A DNA stretch of 64,000 nucleotides from Halobacillus massiliensis (GCF_900166625.1 NZ_LT800499.1:1530630-1594629), one strand, 5' to 3'. Positions 22,088-36,029 are shown, counted from the first letter of the stretch. Translations and numbers: made by a program. Notes: a model not told the origin generated them from the sequence alone.

Positions 22088-22100
22088 ACGTGCTCTTTTT
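22072..22100 (+). terminator. Terminator overlapping the small gene's 3' end
   Basis: GGGCACGTTT pairs with AAACGTGCTC (one G-U), then TTTTTG; the last codons of the gene form the left arm. Confidence 0.88.
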
Positions 22101-22163
22101 GTTATTTTAGACTAGAAACTTTAGATTCAGTTATACTAATTATAGCTGAAAGGTGGACAGGCA

Positions 22164-22406
22164 ATGACAAACGAAGCTTTGCTTTATCGTAAAAATGGAT
22201 GTGGTCTTTGTGACGAAGTGAGAGAGCTTCTAGAGATTTTACAAGAAGAATTCCAAATTCATGTTAGAGAAGTTAATATTGAGGGTAATAGGCTATTAGA
22301 AGAAAAATATTTATATGAAATACCTGTTCTTCATTTAAATGGAGAAGAACTGGATTATCGGTCGATCGATCTGTTCACGATCAGAGAGCGTTTACATGAG
22401 TACTAG
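22164..22406 (+). CDS. Glutaredoxin-family protein
   Basis: 80 residues. N-terminal thioredoxin-fold active site CGLC in YRKNGCGLCDEVRELL, followed by a cis-Pro region YEIPVLHLNGEEL; this is the short glutaredoxin-like DUF836 type. The target disulfide is unknown. It directly precedes the cggR promoter with no clear terminator between. AAAGGTGG precedes the ATG. Confidence 0.85.
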   Translation: MTNEALLYRKNGCGLCDEVRELLEILQEEFQIHVREVNIEGNRLLEEKYLYEIPVLHLNGEELDYRSIDLFTIRERLHEY

Positions 22407-22419
22407 TAAATTTTATAAC

Positions 22420-22448
22420 TTGCGCACGGTATGACTCACTGTTATCAT
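22420..22448 (+). promoter_or_regulatory. cggR-gapA operon promoter
   Basis: TTGCGC (22420-22425), 17 bases, TATCAT (22443-22448). Confidence 0.65.
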
Positions 22449-22480
22449 ATAGGGTGAAAAGAATATTTTTTTGCTCCTAG

Positions 22481-22518
22481 TGGGACAGAATATGACGACC
22501 TGGGACAATTTTATCCCA
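22481..22518 (+). promoter_or_regulatory. CggR operator
   Basis: Two TGGGAC half-sites 20 bases apart (22481 and 22501). The second forms a palindrome GGGACAATTTTATCCC (22502-22517). It lies between promoter and cggR start, as in B. subtilis, where CggR blocks elongation until fructose-1,6-bisphosphate is bound. Confidence 0.88.
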
Positions 22519-22551
22519 CAAGCGTATATCGTATAAAAAAGGAGCTTGTCC

Positions 22552-23580
22552 ATGAGAGCACTAGTTGATCTGCAGAAAAGATTGTTCCCGGACGTGCTTG
22601 AAATTATGCAGCGTCGCTATCAACTGCTTCATTATATTCATCTCATGCAGCCGGTTGGAAGGAGAACTCTCTCTGATAATATCGAGCTTGCAGAACGGAC
22701 AGTTCGAAGTGAGGTTGAATTCCTAAGTAAGGTTGGTGCTGTCGCTGTTACTTCAAGAGGAATGCATCTTACTTATGAAGGCCAGAATATATTGGAACAG
22801 CTGGCGGAATTCATTAAGGATGTAACGGGAATTAAAGTTTTAGAAGAACGACTGAAGGATACATTAAGGTTAGATCATGCAGTGGTTGTCCCCGGAGACA
22901 GTGATGAGCTGGACTGGGTTAAACATGAAATGGGACGGGCCTGCGTTGAATATATGCGCAGTGTTCTAAAACCTAGAGATACTATTGCCATTACAGGTGG
23001 AACAACTATGGCAGCTGTAGCAGAAATGATGACACCTCTCCAGGAAGCAGATCATTGCATGTTCGTTCCGGCTCGCGGTGGATTAGGCGAGCGGGTAGAA
23101 AATCAGGCGAACACGATCTGTGCCGAAATGGCTAAGAAAGCAAGAGGAGATTATCGTCTGCTCTATGTGCCGGATCCGCTAAGCGAAGATTCCTATCAAA
23201 CAATAATAGAAGAGCCTTCTATAAAGGAAATCTTGTATATGATCCGCAATGCTTCTATCGTAGTGCATGGGGTAGGAGATGCCGTAATGATGGCCAAGCG
23301 GCGGAAGACGTCACCACAGCAAATGAAGAATATTCAGGAAAGACAAGCTGTTGGGGAAGCCTTCGGGTACTACTTTAACCGTAAAGGCGAAGTGGTCCAT
23401 AAAGTTCGTACAGTAGGCCTCCAGCTTGAAGATTTGAAATTTGCAGAGCATGTTATCGCAGTCGCAGGTGGACGCTCGAAGGCGCAGGCTATTGCTTCTT
23501 ATTTTCAGCCTGGTCAAAGCAATGTTTTGATCACTGACGAAGGAGCAGCACAGGAGTTAATAAGGGATAATTCCCTTTAA
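22552..23580 (+). CDS. cggR: Central glycolytic genes regulator CggR
   Basis: 342 residues from the ATG eight bases after AAAAAAGGAG; the TTG two codons earlier is possible. SorC/DeoR family: N-terminal helix-turn-helix (RRTLSDNIELAERTVRSEVEFL), then a large effector domain with ITGGTTMAAVAEMM that binds fructose-1,6-bisphosphate. It represses its own operon through the operator just upstream. First gene of cggR-gapA-pgk-tpiA-gpmI-eno. Confidence 0.95.
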   Translation: MRALVDLQKRLFPDVLEIMQRRYQLLHYIHLMQPVGRRTLSDNIELAERTVRSEVEFLSKVGAVAVTSRGMHLTYEGQNILEQLAEFIKDVTGIKVLEERLKDTLRLDHAVVVPGDSDELDWVKHEMGRACVEYMRSVLKPRDTIAITGGTTMAAVAEMMTPLQEADHCMFVPARGGLGERVENQANTICAEMAKKARGDYRLLYVPDPLSEDSYQTIIEEPSIKEILYMIRNASIVVHGVGDAVMMAKRRKTSPQQMKNIQERQAVGEAFGYYFNRKGEVVHKVRTVGLQLEDLKFAEHVIAVAGGRSKAQAIASYFQPGQSNVLITDEGAAQELIRDNSL

Positions 23581-23617
23581 ATAAATATTGTTTATACAAT
23601 TCAAGGAGGAATTTTTA

Positions 23618-24625
23618 ATGACTGTAAAAGTAGGAATTAATGGCTTTGGACGTATTGGACGTAACGTTTTCCGTGCTTCACTAAAAAATGATGATGTAGA
23701 AGTGGTAGCAGTTAACGATCTTACTGACGCTAACATGCTTGCTCACCTGCTTCAGTATGACACTGTACACGGTACTCTTGAGGATGAAGTAACTGTAAAT
23801 GGTGAAAACCTTGTAGTAGGCGGAAAAGAAATCAAAGTTATTTCTGAAAAAGATCCGGCTCAGCTTGGATGGGGAGATCTTGGCGTAGAAGTTGTTATTG
23901 AATCTACAGGCCGCTTTACTAATGGTGAAGATGCTAGAAAACACCTTGAAGCAGGCGCGAAGAAAGTTGTTATTTCAGCTCCGGCTAAAGGCGAAGACTT
24001 TACGGTAGTTATGGGTGTTAATGAAAAAGATTACAACAAAGACGAGCACGATGTAATTTCTAACGCATCTTGTACTACAAACTGCTTAGCACCATACGCA
24101 AAAGTTCTTAATGACAAGTTCGGTCTTAAGCGCGGTATGATGACTACGGTTCACTCTTATACGAATGACCAGCAGATTCTTGATCTTCCGCACAAAGACT
24201 ACCGTCGTGCGCGTGCGGCTGCTGAAAACATCATTCCTACAACAACAGGTGCTGCTCAGGCAGTTGCAAAAGTTCTTCCGGAACTTGAAGGAAAACTTAA
24301 CGGAATGGCTATGCGTGTACCAACTAAGAACGTTTCTATCGTTGACCTTGTAGCTGAACTTGATCAAAATGTTACAGCAGAAGAAGTTAACGAAGCTCTT
24401 AAAGCGGAAGCTGAAGGGGAACTTAAAGGAATTCTTGGGTACAGCGATGAGCCGTTAGTATCTTCTGATTATAACGGAAGCACTTACTCTTCTGTAATTG
24501 ACGGACTTTCTACAATTACTCTTGAAGATAACATGGTTAAAGTTGTTTCCTGGTATGACAATGAGTTTGGTTACTCCAACCGCTGTGTAGATCTTGCTGC
24601 ATTTCTTAAAAAGCAAGGCCTATAA
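23618..24625 (+). CDS. gapA: Glyceraldehyde-3-phosphate dehydrogenase GapA
   Basis: 335 residues from the ATG after CAAGGAGG. NAD-binding GINGFGRIGRNVFRA (residues 7-21), catalytic Cys in SNASCTTNCLAPYAKVL, and substrate region RRARAAAENIIPTTTGAA. The NAD-dependent glycolytic form is expected because it sits in the CggR operon. A GC-rich hairpin in the gap to pgk may adjust relative expression. Confidence 0.97.
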   Translation: MTVKVGINGFGRIGRNVFRASLKNDDVEVVAVNDLTDANMLAHLLQYDTVHGTLEDEVTVNGENLVVGGKEIKVISEKDPAQLGWGDLGVEVVIESTGRFTNGEDARKHLEAGAKKVVISAPAKGEDFTVVMGVNEKDYNKDEHDVISNASCTTNCLAPYAKVLNDKFGLKRGMMTTVHSYTNDQQILDLPHKDYRRARAAAENIIPTTTGAAQAVAKVLPELEGKLNGMAMRVPTKNVSIVDLVAELDQNVTAEEVNEALKAEAEGELKGILGYSDEPLVSSDYNGSTYSSVIDGLSTITLEDNMVKVVSWYDNEFGYSNRCVDLAAFLKKQGL

Positions 24626-24666
24626 GAACCAGCTGGTAGGTTATAATAGAATTTAGGACAAAAGGA

Positions 24667-24697
24667 AAAGGAGGGGGGTCTCATATCCTCCTCCTTT
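24667..24697 (+). other. Hairpin between gapA and pgk
   Basis: AAAGGAGG (24667) pairs with CCTCCTTT (ending 24697). No T run follows, so it is more likely an mRNA stability or processing element than a full terminator. No convincing second promoter is visible in this 185-base gap. Confidence 0.55.
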
Positions 24698-24810
24698 ATC
24701 CATGTCTTAAGCAATATCCTTGTCTTTTCGCGTTTCTATATACAGAGATTGTGGAAATGTACATAGGGCAGGGGCGAGAAACGAATGATACTGAAGGAGG
24801 CAGGGCTTTC

Positions 24811-29604
<4,794 letters not shown>

Positions 29605-29616
29605 TTTCCTAATTAG

Positions 29617-29651
29617 AAAAAGCTTCTCTCAACATTGAGAGAGGCTTTTTT
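29617..29651 (+). terminator. eno terminator
   Basis: AAAGCTTCTCTC pairs with GAGAGAGGCTTT around AACATT, followed by Ts. The right arm and tail recur at 30423. Confidence 0.93.
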
Positions 29652-29659
29652 CATGTTAT
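29628..29659 (+). repeat. Direct repeat, left copy (eno terminator tail)
   Basis: Begins CTCAACATTGAGAGAGG and runs through the T tract to TGTTAT. It matches 30423-30455 apart from two or three bases and T-run length. Confidence 0.85.
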
Positions 29660-29914
29660 TTTTTTAGGAGGCTTATTAATTTTTCTTTCTACTAGAACCC
29701 TGGCTTTGATATTATGGAGCAGTCAGTTCACTTTGCTTAGAAAGTCGGTCATAGTGAAACTAAGTCTGTTCTTTTCTACCCAAAGTGACTGCTTTCATCC
29801 TCAGGATTTCGTTTAGTTATTTAGAAAATCATAATCTATTCTAATGCTCCCTAGGAGGCTACTTTGATTCTCACTTAAGAGAGAAAAGTTCCGGTTATAT
29901 TCATATAGAAAAAC

Positions 29915-30031
29915 GGGCCTGGGAAACAACTCGCTTTCCATGGGCGAACGGTGAGCTTCCTAAGGCTAAAGCCTTCCGGGATCTCACCCTGTTCTTCTCT
30001 CCCATAGGAGTCTCGCCGTTTCCCCTGGCCC
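29915..30031 (+). repeat. Bacillaceae-type hairpin repeat, copy A
   Basis: 117 bases with terminal inverted repeats (GGGCCTGGGAAAC at 29915; GTTTCCCCTGGCCC ending 30031) and internal GGTGAG/CTCACC and AAGGC/GCCTT arms. Positions 29921-29949 are matched exactly, inverted, at 46574-46602. No open frame or ribosome site was found, so it is non-coding. Confidence 0.8.
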
Positions 30032-30087
30032 TTTATGAAAATTAGTATAGCCGTATCATGGAGAGCTTATTTCCGTTGGCTCCCTAT

Positions 30088-30269
30088 AAAGGCATGGTGT
30101 TTCGTTTAGAATAATACCGTTGAAGAGGCTGGGAAATGGCGAGACTCCTGCAGGGAGATAGAGCCATGGTGAGATCCGCGATTGTAACGAGCTAGCTCAC
30201 CGGCTCCCCGCGGAAAGCGAGCTAATTCCCAGCCGATTTTCTCTTACTACATTAAACGAAACAGCCTTT
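30088..30269 (+). repeat. Hairpin repeat, copy B with outer inverted arms
   Basis: Core 30127-30234 is bounded by GGCTGGGAA and TTCCCAGCC. It contains GAGACTCCTGCAGGGAGATA and GAGCTAGCTCACCGG, the inverted sense of copy A. Outside it, AAAGGC plus GTTTCGTTTA (30088-30108) pairs with TAAACGAAAC plus GCCTTT (30253-30269), so the whole 182 bases could fold as one long stem. Confidence 0.75.
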
Positions 30270-30308
30270 TCTCTTTCCTAAATAAGAAGTTCATGGAAAT
30301 GCCTAAAC

Positions 30309-30368
30309 CTCCTGCAGGGAGATAAAGTCAAAGAGCAGATTCGCGATTATTTCGAGCTAGCTTACCGG
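30309..30368 (+). repeat. Hairpin repeat, partial copy C
   Basis: Aligns with 30145-30203 of copy B in the same orientation, with about ten substitutions and one inserted base. It lacks the outer arms, so it looks like a decayed fragment. Confidence 0.7.
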
Positions 30369-30422
30369 TTACTTGAGAAAAGTCATTGATATTCCAGTTC
30401 AGAAAGATTATGGGAATATTTC

Positions 30423-30455
30423 CTCAACATTGAGAGAGGTTTTTTTTCTTGTTAT
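30423..30455 (+). repeat. Direct repeat, right copy of eno terminator tail
   Basis: CTCAACATTGAGAGAGG followed by T8 and a TTGTTAT end; near-copy of 29628-29659. The left stem arm is shortened here, so termination should be weaker. The region 29660-30422 between the copies has no gene. Confidence 0.85.
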
Positions 30456-30497
30456 CTTGTATGATAGACAGAGAAACAAATTGTAGGAGAAATTATT

Positions 30498-31082
30498 ATG
30501 AAAATTATAATACGATTAGCTCTATTTGGGCTTTTATTTTACGTGATTTTCACCGGCTATTCGATCTGGACATATGGGGAGGAAGGAAGAACAGAAGAAG
30601 CTGACGCGGCTGTTGTGTTAGGAGCTGCTCAGTGGAACGGTTCACCAAGCCCGGTCTTTGAAGGAAGACTTAAACAAGCAGTCGAATTATATGAAAATGG
30701 ACAAGTTGACAAAATTATTATGACAGGAGGAGCCGGCAAAGGCTCTTCACTTTCAGAAGCAGAAGTAGGCAAGAACTTTGCGGTAGAGCAGGGGGTTCCG
30801 CCTGAAAGGATTCTTGTAGAAGACCAATCCCTGCAGACAAAAGATAACATCAGAAATACACGAAAGCTTATCCAAAGCCATAATATCCAATCCATTTTAA
30901 TCGTAAGCGACTCTTTTCATTTAAAAAGAGCAGTGAGCATAGCGAGGGAAAACGGAATATCAGCAGAAGGGGTATCTACTAAATATTCAGCTTATCAGTC
31001 GATTGAAAAAAAGCTGCCTTTTTTCTTTGGGGAATGGGCCTATTACATGGGGTATCAAGTGAAAAATCTGTTTAAAATATAA
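30498..31082 (+). CDS. YdcF/SanA-like DUF218 membrane protein
   Basis: 194 residues with an N-terminal signal anchor (residues ~4-24, IIIRLALFGLLFYVIFTGYS) and an outside DUF218 domain: DAAVVLGAAQWNGSPSPVFEGRL, IIMTGGAGKGSSLSEAEVG, and ILIVSDSFHLKRAV. Relatives in Gram-negatives (SanA, ElyC) act in envelope maintenance. No enzyme activity can be assigned. GTAGGAGAA precedes the ATG. Confidence 0.88.
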   Translation: MKIIIRLALFGLLFYVIFTGYSIWTYGEEGRTEEADAAVVLGAAQWNGSPSPVFEGRLKQAVELYENGQVDKIIMTGGAGKGSSLSEAEVGKNFAVEQGVPPERILVEDQSLQTKDNIRNTRKLIQSHNIQSILIVSDSFHLKRAVSIARENGISAEGVSTKYSAYQSIEKKLPFFFGEWAYYMGYQVKNLFKI

Positions 31083-31223
31083 CTCATCTATTTGAGTAAA
31101 AAGGCAGGACAGCCACCTGATTTTTACAGTGAGGTCATGCTGTTAAATTAAGGCGGCCTCCCTTAATAAGTTTTTAGGACGTTACTAGCATAAAAACATA
31201 CATGGAGAAATGGAGGAAGAGGC

Positions 31224-31805
31224 TTGGAACTTGTGGAAGCTATAAAAAGCAGACGTTCGATTCACGATTTTAAAAAAGAAGAAGTTTACCAGAATGTACT
31301 TCAGGATATTTTTAATGCTGCGGCCTGGGCGCCAAACCACCGGATGAAACAGCCTTGGTCGGTGATCCTGTTTCAAGAGGAAGGAAAAGCTGAATATGCG
31401 GACCTTGTTATTGAATCTTATGTACGACTTGGATTGGCTGATGGCTATGGAGAAGAAAAAACAAGAAGTATGATGGAAGGGATTAAGAAATTTTTAATAA
31501 ATATTCCTCATCATGCTTTAATCTATTTAGATAAAGATAAGGACACACACAAATATGAAGAGGATTATGCTGCGGTTTGTGCCTATATCCAAAACGTACA
31601 GCTTCTTGGCTGGGCGCAGGGGATAGGGATGCTGTGGACGACCAGTCCTTATATTAATGATGAAAAGTTCATTCAGGGCATTGGATTAGCTCCTGCTCAA
31701 CATAAAATAGCGGCTGTCCTGCAAATAGGTTATCCTAATTTAATACCAAAGGAAAAGCAAAGGGAGAAAGTTCACTTGCAAATTAGGGATGCCAGGCTTA
31801 CATAG
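31224..31805 (+). CDS. Nitroreductase-family FMN oxidoreductase
   Basis: 193 residues starting with TTG after GGAGGAAGAGG. FMN-binding AIKSRRSIHDFK at the N-terminus, AAAWAPNHRMKQPWSVILF, and the C-terminal IGYPNLIPKEKQR. The group closest to YdjA/YfhC-type nitroreductases is suggested by the size. The substrate is unknown; a two-electron NAD(P)H reductase is likely. It converges on a small membrane gene and shares its terminator. Confidence 0.88.
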   Translation: MELVEAIKSRRSIHDFKKEEVYQNVLQDIFNAAAWAPNHRMKQPWSVILFQEEGKAEYADLVIESYVRLGLADGYGEEKTRSMMEGIKKFLINIPHHALIYLDKDKDTHKYEEDYAAVCAYIQNVQLLGWAQGIGMLWTTSPYINDEKFIQGIGLAPAQHKIAAVLQIGYPNLIPKEKQREKVHLQIRDARLT

Positions 31806-31813
31806 ACAAACAG

Positions 31814-31861
31814 AAAAAAGACCCTGACCGGGTTGTATTATAATCGGTCAGGGTCTTTTTT
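31814..31861. terminator. Bidirectional terminator after the nitroreductase gene
   Basis: AAAAAAGACCCTGACCG pairs with CGGTCAGGGTCTTTTTT (17 bp). The minus-strand small gene stops inside the loop, so its last coding bases form one arm. Confidence 0.93.
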
Positions 31862-31999
31862 ATCGCTTTCGCCTGCTTCTTCAGGATGCGGATCAATCGT
31901 GTGTTTATAGGCATACCCTTTTGAAATAGCGGCCCAGAATGCTCCAGCGATCCCTAGAACAATCGCCACACATAAAATCATTACAATCGTAAAGGTCAC
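31838..31999 (-). CDS. Small single-span membrane protein (YtzI-like)
   Basis: 53 residues with a GTG start. Residues ~3-25 are a membrane helix (IVMILCVAIVLGIAGAFWAA), then SKGYAYKHTIDPHPEEAGES and a charged tail. The KGYAYKHTIDP segment resembles the YtzI family of small Bacillaceae membrane proteins (recalled, not searched). The ribosome site is only moderate (AAAGAAGTG). The function is unknown. The stop TAA is in the loop of the shared terminator. Confidence 0.7.
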   Translation of the reverse strand: MTFTIVMILCVAIVLGIAGAFWAAISKGYAYKHTIDPHPEEAGESDKKDPDRL

Positions 32000-32026
32000 G
32001 GTAACACTTCTTTCTTCAAATAATTA

Positions 32027-32053
32027 AAAGAAGGAGGGAAACCCTCCTTCTTT
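32027..32053 (-). terminator. Terminator of the fru-pts operon
   Basis: AAAGAAGGAGGG pairs with CCCTCCTTCTTT (12 bp) around three bases; the minus-strand transcript then runs into a T-rich tail. Confidence 0.9.
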
Positions 32054-32078
32054 AGTGTACCACGTGATTTAATTTGTA

Positions 32079-33797
32079 TTAAACAAGATCAGTTTTCTTT
32101 TTAACAAATTCAACCACTTCTTCGGCTGTACCCAGTGATAGAATGTCATCTTTATAAGAAGCCATTCCCTGCTTGGAAAGATTCTTAAGCTGTGTACGGG
32201 CAGGCAGGATGGATGTAGCACTCATGCTGAATTCATCTAATCCTAAACCTAAGAGAATAGGAATAGCAATTTCATCTCCGGCCATTTCTCCACACATTCC
32301 TGCCCATTTTCCTTCTGCATGGGCGGCTTCAATCACATTATTGATTAAATTAAGGATTGCCGGGTTGTATGGCTGATAGAGGTAAGAAACTCGTTCATTC
32401 ATTCGGTCAGCTGCCATTGTATACTGAATCAAGTCATTTGTTCCGATACTGAAGAAATCGACTTCTTTAGCAAACTGACGAGCAATGACTGCAGTCGAAG
32501 GAATTTCTACCATCATGCCCACTTCAATAGAGCTGGCTACTTCGCGGCCTTCCTCAACGAGCTTGTTCTTCTCTTCATCTAAGATCGCTTTAGCCTGACG
32601 GAATTCATCAAGTGTGGCAATCATCGGAAACATTATCTTTAGGTTTCCATGAACGCTTGCACGCAGAAGAGCTCTTAGCTGTACGCGAAAAATATCATCA
32701 CGTTCAAGGCATAGACGAATGGCACGGAAACCAAGGAATGGATTCATTTCTTTAGGAAGATCAAGGTAATCAAGTTCTTTATCCCCACCGATATCAAGGG
32801 TACGGACGACCACTGGTTTATCTCCCATTTGTTTTAGGACTGATGAGTAGGAATCGTATTGCTCTTCTTCAGTAGGAAGCTGGCTTTTACCCATGTAAAG
32901 AAATTCTGTACGGTAAAGCCCGACACCTTCACCGCCGTTATTTAAAACACCTTCAACATCTTCAGGTGTTCCAATATTCGCGGCTAGTTCTACGTGAACA
33001 TCATCAGATGTGACTGTAGCTTCATCTTTAAGCTTCGCCCACTCTTGTTTTTTCTCTTCAAAATCCGCCTGTTTTTTCTCATAACGCTGGATTTCTTCTG
33101 ATGAAGGATCAATAATAACATCTCCATCAATACCGTCCACAATGATTAATACATCTTTATCGGCCTTCTTCGTGATGTCTTTCGTACCAACAACTGCTGG
33201 AATCTCAAGTGAACGGGCCATGATTGCAGAATGAGACGTACGGCCTCCAATGTCCGTTGTAAACCCTTTAACGAACTGTTTATTTAGCTGTGCTGTATCA
33301 GAAGGAGTTAAATCATCAGCAACAATGACCACTTCTTCATTAATTAAGGCTGGATCAGGGAAAGTTACATTAAGAAGGTGTGCCATAACACGCTTCGTAA
33401 CGTCCTGGATATCAGCAGCACGCTCACGCATATATTCGTTATCCATGCTTTTGAACATGTCAATAAACATGTTTGCTGTTTCATCCAGAGCAGCTTCTGC
33501 GTTTACATTTTCGCTTTTAATTTTATCTTCAATCGGCTTAATGAGCTCAGGATCGCTGAGTACAAGCAGATGGGCAGAGAAAATCTCTGCATGCTCATCA
33601 CCAAGCGATTTTTTTGTATGTTCTTTAATCTTTTCTAATTCCTGCTTGGAAATATCTAAAGCATCGTGAAGACGCTTTACTTCCGGTTCAGGCTGGTCTA
33701 CTTTTGTCTTGCTGTAAGAAAGGTCTGGTGCTTCCAGACGGTAAACTTTAGCAATCGCAATACCGCTGGAAGCCGCAATTCCTTGAAGATGTGTCAT
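32079..33797 (-). CDS. ptsI: PTS enzyme I PtsI
   Basis: 572 residues from the ATG four bases after the ptsH stop; the longer frame to 33821 overlaps ptsH. The PEP-phosphorylated His lies in [17 protein letters not shown] (about residue 190). C-terminal PEP-binding barrel: [47 protein letters not shown] and GMCGEMAGD. It passes phosphate from PEP to HPr. Last gene of the minus-strand operon. Confidence 0.97.
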   Translation of the reverse strand: MTHLQGIAASSGIAIAKVYRLEAPDLSYSKTKVDQPEPEVKRLHDALDISKQELEKIKEHTKKSLGDEHAEIFSAHLLVLSDPELIKPIEDKIKSENVNAEAALDETANMFIDMFKSMDNEYMRERAADIQDVTKRVMAHLLNVTFPDPALINEEVVIVADDLTPSDTAQLNKQFVKGFTTDIGGRTSHSAIMARSLEIPAVVGTKDITKKADKDVLIIVDGIDGDVIIDPSSEEIQRYEKKQADFEEKKQEWAKLKDEATVTSDDVHVELAANIGTPEDVEGVLNNGGEGVGLYRTEFLYMGKSQLPTEEEQYDSYSSVLKQMGDKPVVVRTLDIGGDKELDYLDLPKEMNPFLGFRAIRLCLERDDIFRVQLRALLRASVHGNLKIMFPMIATLDEFRQAKAILDEEKNKLVEEGREVASSIEVGMMVEIPSTAVIARQFAKEVDFFSIGTNDLIQYTMAADRMNERVSYLYQPYNPAILNLINNVIEAAHAEGKWAGMCGEMAGDEIAIPILLGLGLDEFSMSATSILPARTQLKNLSKQGMASYKDDILSLGTAEEVVEFVKKKTDLV

Positions 33798-33801
33798 TAA
33801 A

Positions 33802-34068
33802 TTACTCCCCCAAACCTTCATTCTTTAGAGTACTGGAAAGATGATCAAGAGCTTCCTGCTCATCATTTCCTTCAGCTGTAATTTTAACCTCGGCGCCTGC
33901 TGGAATACCCAGGCTCATAATCCCCATAATGGACTTTAAGTTTACAGCCTTCTCTTTATAGTGAAGGTTAATATCTGATTCGTATTTTCCTGCGTTTTGT
34001 ACAAGCACGGTTGCCGGACGAGCATGTACTCCGTCTGCTGAAGTAATTGTAAAAGTTTTTTCTACCAC
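33802..34068 (-). CDS. ptsH: Phosphocarrier protein HPr
   Basis: 88 residues. Both regulatory phosphorylation sites are present: His15 ([12 protein letters not shown]) for EI and Ser46 ([11 protein letters not shown]) for HPrK. HPr supplies FruA and other PTS transporters, activates GlpK by phosphorylating its His, and as HPr-Ser-P works with CcpA. GAGGAGG precedes the ATG. The 53-base gap to fruA holds no clear terminator, so it is probably read with fruRKA. Confidence 0.97.
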   Translation of the reverse strand: MVEKTFTITSADGVHARPATVLVQNAGKYESDINLHYKEKAVNLKSIMGIMSLGIPAGAEVKITAEGNDEQEALDHLSSTLKNEGLGE

Positions 34069-34121
34069 ATTAATTCCTCCTCAATTAGTCTCTTTCAGTA
34101 TATAGACCTAACTATACTATT

Positions 34122-36017
34122 TTAAGCTTTTCTTAGGTCCTTTTTCAAGAATCCTACCATAATTGCTGCAACTATGGAACCGATTAATATAGCAAGGATG
34201 TAAAGGAGGGCTTTTGTCAGGCCGCCTTCAACGAGTCCAATGACGATAATTCCTCCGTGCGGGGCAGTAAGACCTATACTAAACAGCATTGTCAAGGCGC
34301 CAGTAAGGGCTGATCCCACCACCATAGATGGGATAACACGAGCAGGGTCAGCCGCTGCAAACGGAATCGCCCCTTCCGTAATAAAGAAAGCACCCAGTGC
34401 ATAAGCTGTCTTTCCTGATTCTCGCTCCTGTGGCGTAAATTTGTTCTTGAAAATTGTCGATGCAAACGCCATCGCAAGTGGTGGAACCATTCCGCCGGCC
34501 ATTGCAGCAGCGATGATGGAATAGTTTCCTGCATCCAGAGTGGCAAGCCCGAAAGTATAAGCAGCTTTATTAATCGGACCGCCCATATCAACGGCCATCA
34601 TACCACCAATAATTATTCCTAACAGTGCGATATTTGCGCCGCTTAATCCTTCAAGCCAGCTGAGCAGCCCTGTATAGATACTAGTAAGAGGCGGGTTAAT
34701 TAACAGCATAATCATCCCTGTTCCAAAGATAGAGAGAACAGGATAAAAGAGTACAGTTTTTAATCCATCCATTACTTGCGGAAGTCCAGAAAGCATTTTC
34801 TTAATACCTAGAGTCAAATAACCAGCAAGAAAACCGGCAATCAAACCGCCGAGGAAGCCTGATCCACCATCTGCACCTTCTACACCTGAAGTTACAGCGA
34901 TTAATCCACCGACCATACCAGGTGCAAAACCAGGACGGTCAGCAATACTTGAAGCAATAAACCCTGCGAGGACCGGTACAAGAAGGAAAAATGCATTTCC
35001 TCCGCCGATCGTACTAAGCATTTCAGCGAAGCGGTTATATTCAGGACTGGTCGGGTCGGCTGAATTTATACCAAAGAAGAAAGAAATCGCAATTAGAATC
35101 CCGCCGCCGACTACAAATGGAAGCATGTTTGAAACACCATTCATCAGGTGCTTATAAATACCGCTTCGTTTGTTTCCGTCTCCCTCAGAATCAGAACGGC
35201 CGCCTTCATGACGGTAGATCGGGGCATCCTGGCTTGTCGCTTTATTAATTAAATTTTTAGGTTCATGAATCGCTTTTGCTACCGGAACTTCAATGACATG
35301 TTTACCGTCAAATACGCTCATATCTACTTTTGTATCAGCAGCCACAATAATCGCAGCCGCCTGCTCAATATCTTCGGTAGTTAGTCTGTTTTTCACACCA
35401 CTTGATCCATTGGTCTGGACTTTAATGTCTACTCCCAATTCTTTAGCTGTTTCTTTAAGCTTATCTGCTGCCATGTAAGTGTGTGCGATTCCTGTTGGAC
35501 ACGCTGTAACAGCGAGAATTTTTCCTTCAGAAGAACTTTCCTGTGTTTCTTCTTCATCGTCCTCAGCTTCTTTAGCATTAATCGCTTCAATGACATCTGC
35601 ATCTGTTTTAGCCGTTTCCAGCTGCTGGCGAAAATTCTTATCCATAAGGAACTGTGACAAACGGGATAAAGTTTCAAGGTGTGTCTGATTTGCTCCTTCG
35701 GATGCAGCTATCATAAAAAACAGGTTAGTAGGCTGACCATCGAGTGATTCATAATCCAGCCCCTCCTGTGAGCGGCCAAACGCAATCGCTGGATCTTTAA
35801 CGGCAACTGTTTTTGCGTGGGGAATGGCGATGCCTTCGCCAATACCTGTCGTACTTTGCTCTTCGCGTGCTTCGATAGCTTTTTTAAATTCATCACGGTC
35901 ATTTAACTTTCCGGCCTGATCAAGCTTGCCAATAAGCTCATCAATAGCTTCTGGCTTTGAACTGGATGTCATGTTTAACAGTATCGTATCCATTGTCAGT
36001 AAATCTGTTATTTTCAT
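34122..36017 (-). CDS. fruA: PTS fructose transporter IIABC FruA
   Basis: 631 residues with all three domains. IIA ~1-145 with His67 in GIAIPHAKT; an acidic linker (~150-163); IIB ~165-265 with phosphorylated Cys173 in VTACPTGIAHT; then IIC from ~290, about eight to ten membrane helices, ending in FLKKDLRKA. It imports fructose as fructose-1-phosphate. It follows fruK by 12 bases. Confidence 0.96.
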   Translation of the reverse strand: MKITDLLTMDTILLNMTSSSKPEAIDELIGKLDQAGKLNDRDEFKKAIEAREEQSTTGIGEGIAIPHAKTVAVKDPAIAFGRSQEGLDYESLDGQPTNLFFMIAASEGANQTHLETLSRLSQFLMDKNFRQQLETAKTDADVIEAINAKEAEDDEEETQESSSEGKILAVTACPTGIAHTYMAADKLKETAKELGVDIKVQTNGSSGVKNRLTTEDIEQAAAIIVAADTKVDMSVFDGKHVIEVPVAKAIHEPKNLINKATSQDAPIYRHEGGRSDSEGDGNKRSGIYKHLMNGVSNMLPFVVGGGILIAISFFFGINSADPTSPEYNRFAEMLSTIGGGNAFFLLVPVLAGFIASSIADRPGFAPGMVGGLIAVTSGVEGADGGSGFLGGLIAGFLAGYLTLGIKKMLSGLPQVMDGLKTVLFYPVLSIFGTGMIMLLINPPLTSIYTGLLSWLEGLSGANIALLGIIIGGMMAVDMGGPINKAAYTFGLATLDAGNYSIIAAAMAGGMVPPLAMAFASTIFKNKFTPQERESGKTAYALGAFFITEGAIPFAAADPARVIPSMVVGSALTGALTMLFSIGLTAPHGGIIVIGLVEGGLTKALLYILAILIGSIVAAIMVGFLKKDLRKA

Positions 36018-36029
36018 GAAAAACCCTCC

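Noticed and set aside
29660-30422. Possible decayed insertion sequence or transposase in the island after eno
   Set aside because: No frame longer than a few dozen codons, no transposase motif and no target duplication beyond the terminator tail; the content is hairpin repeats.
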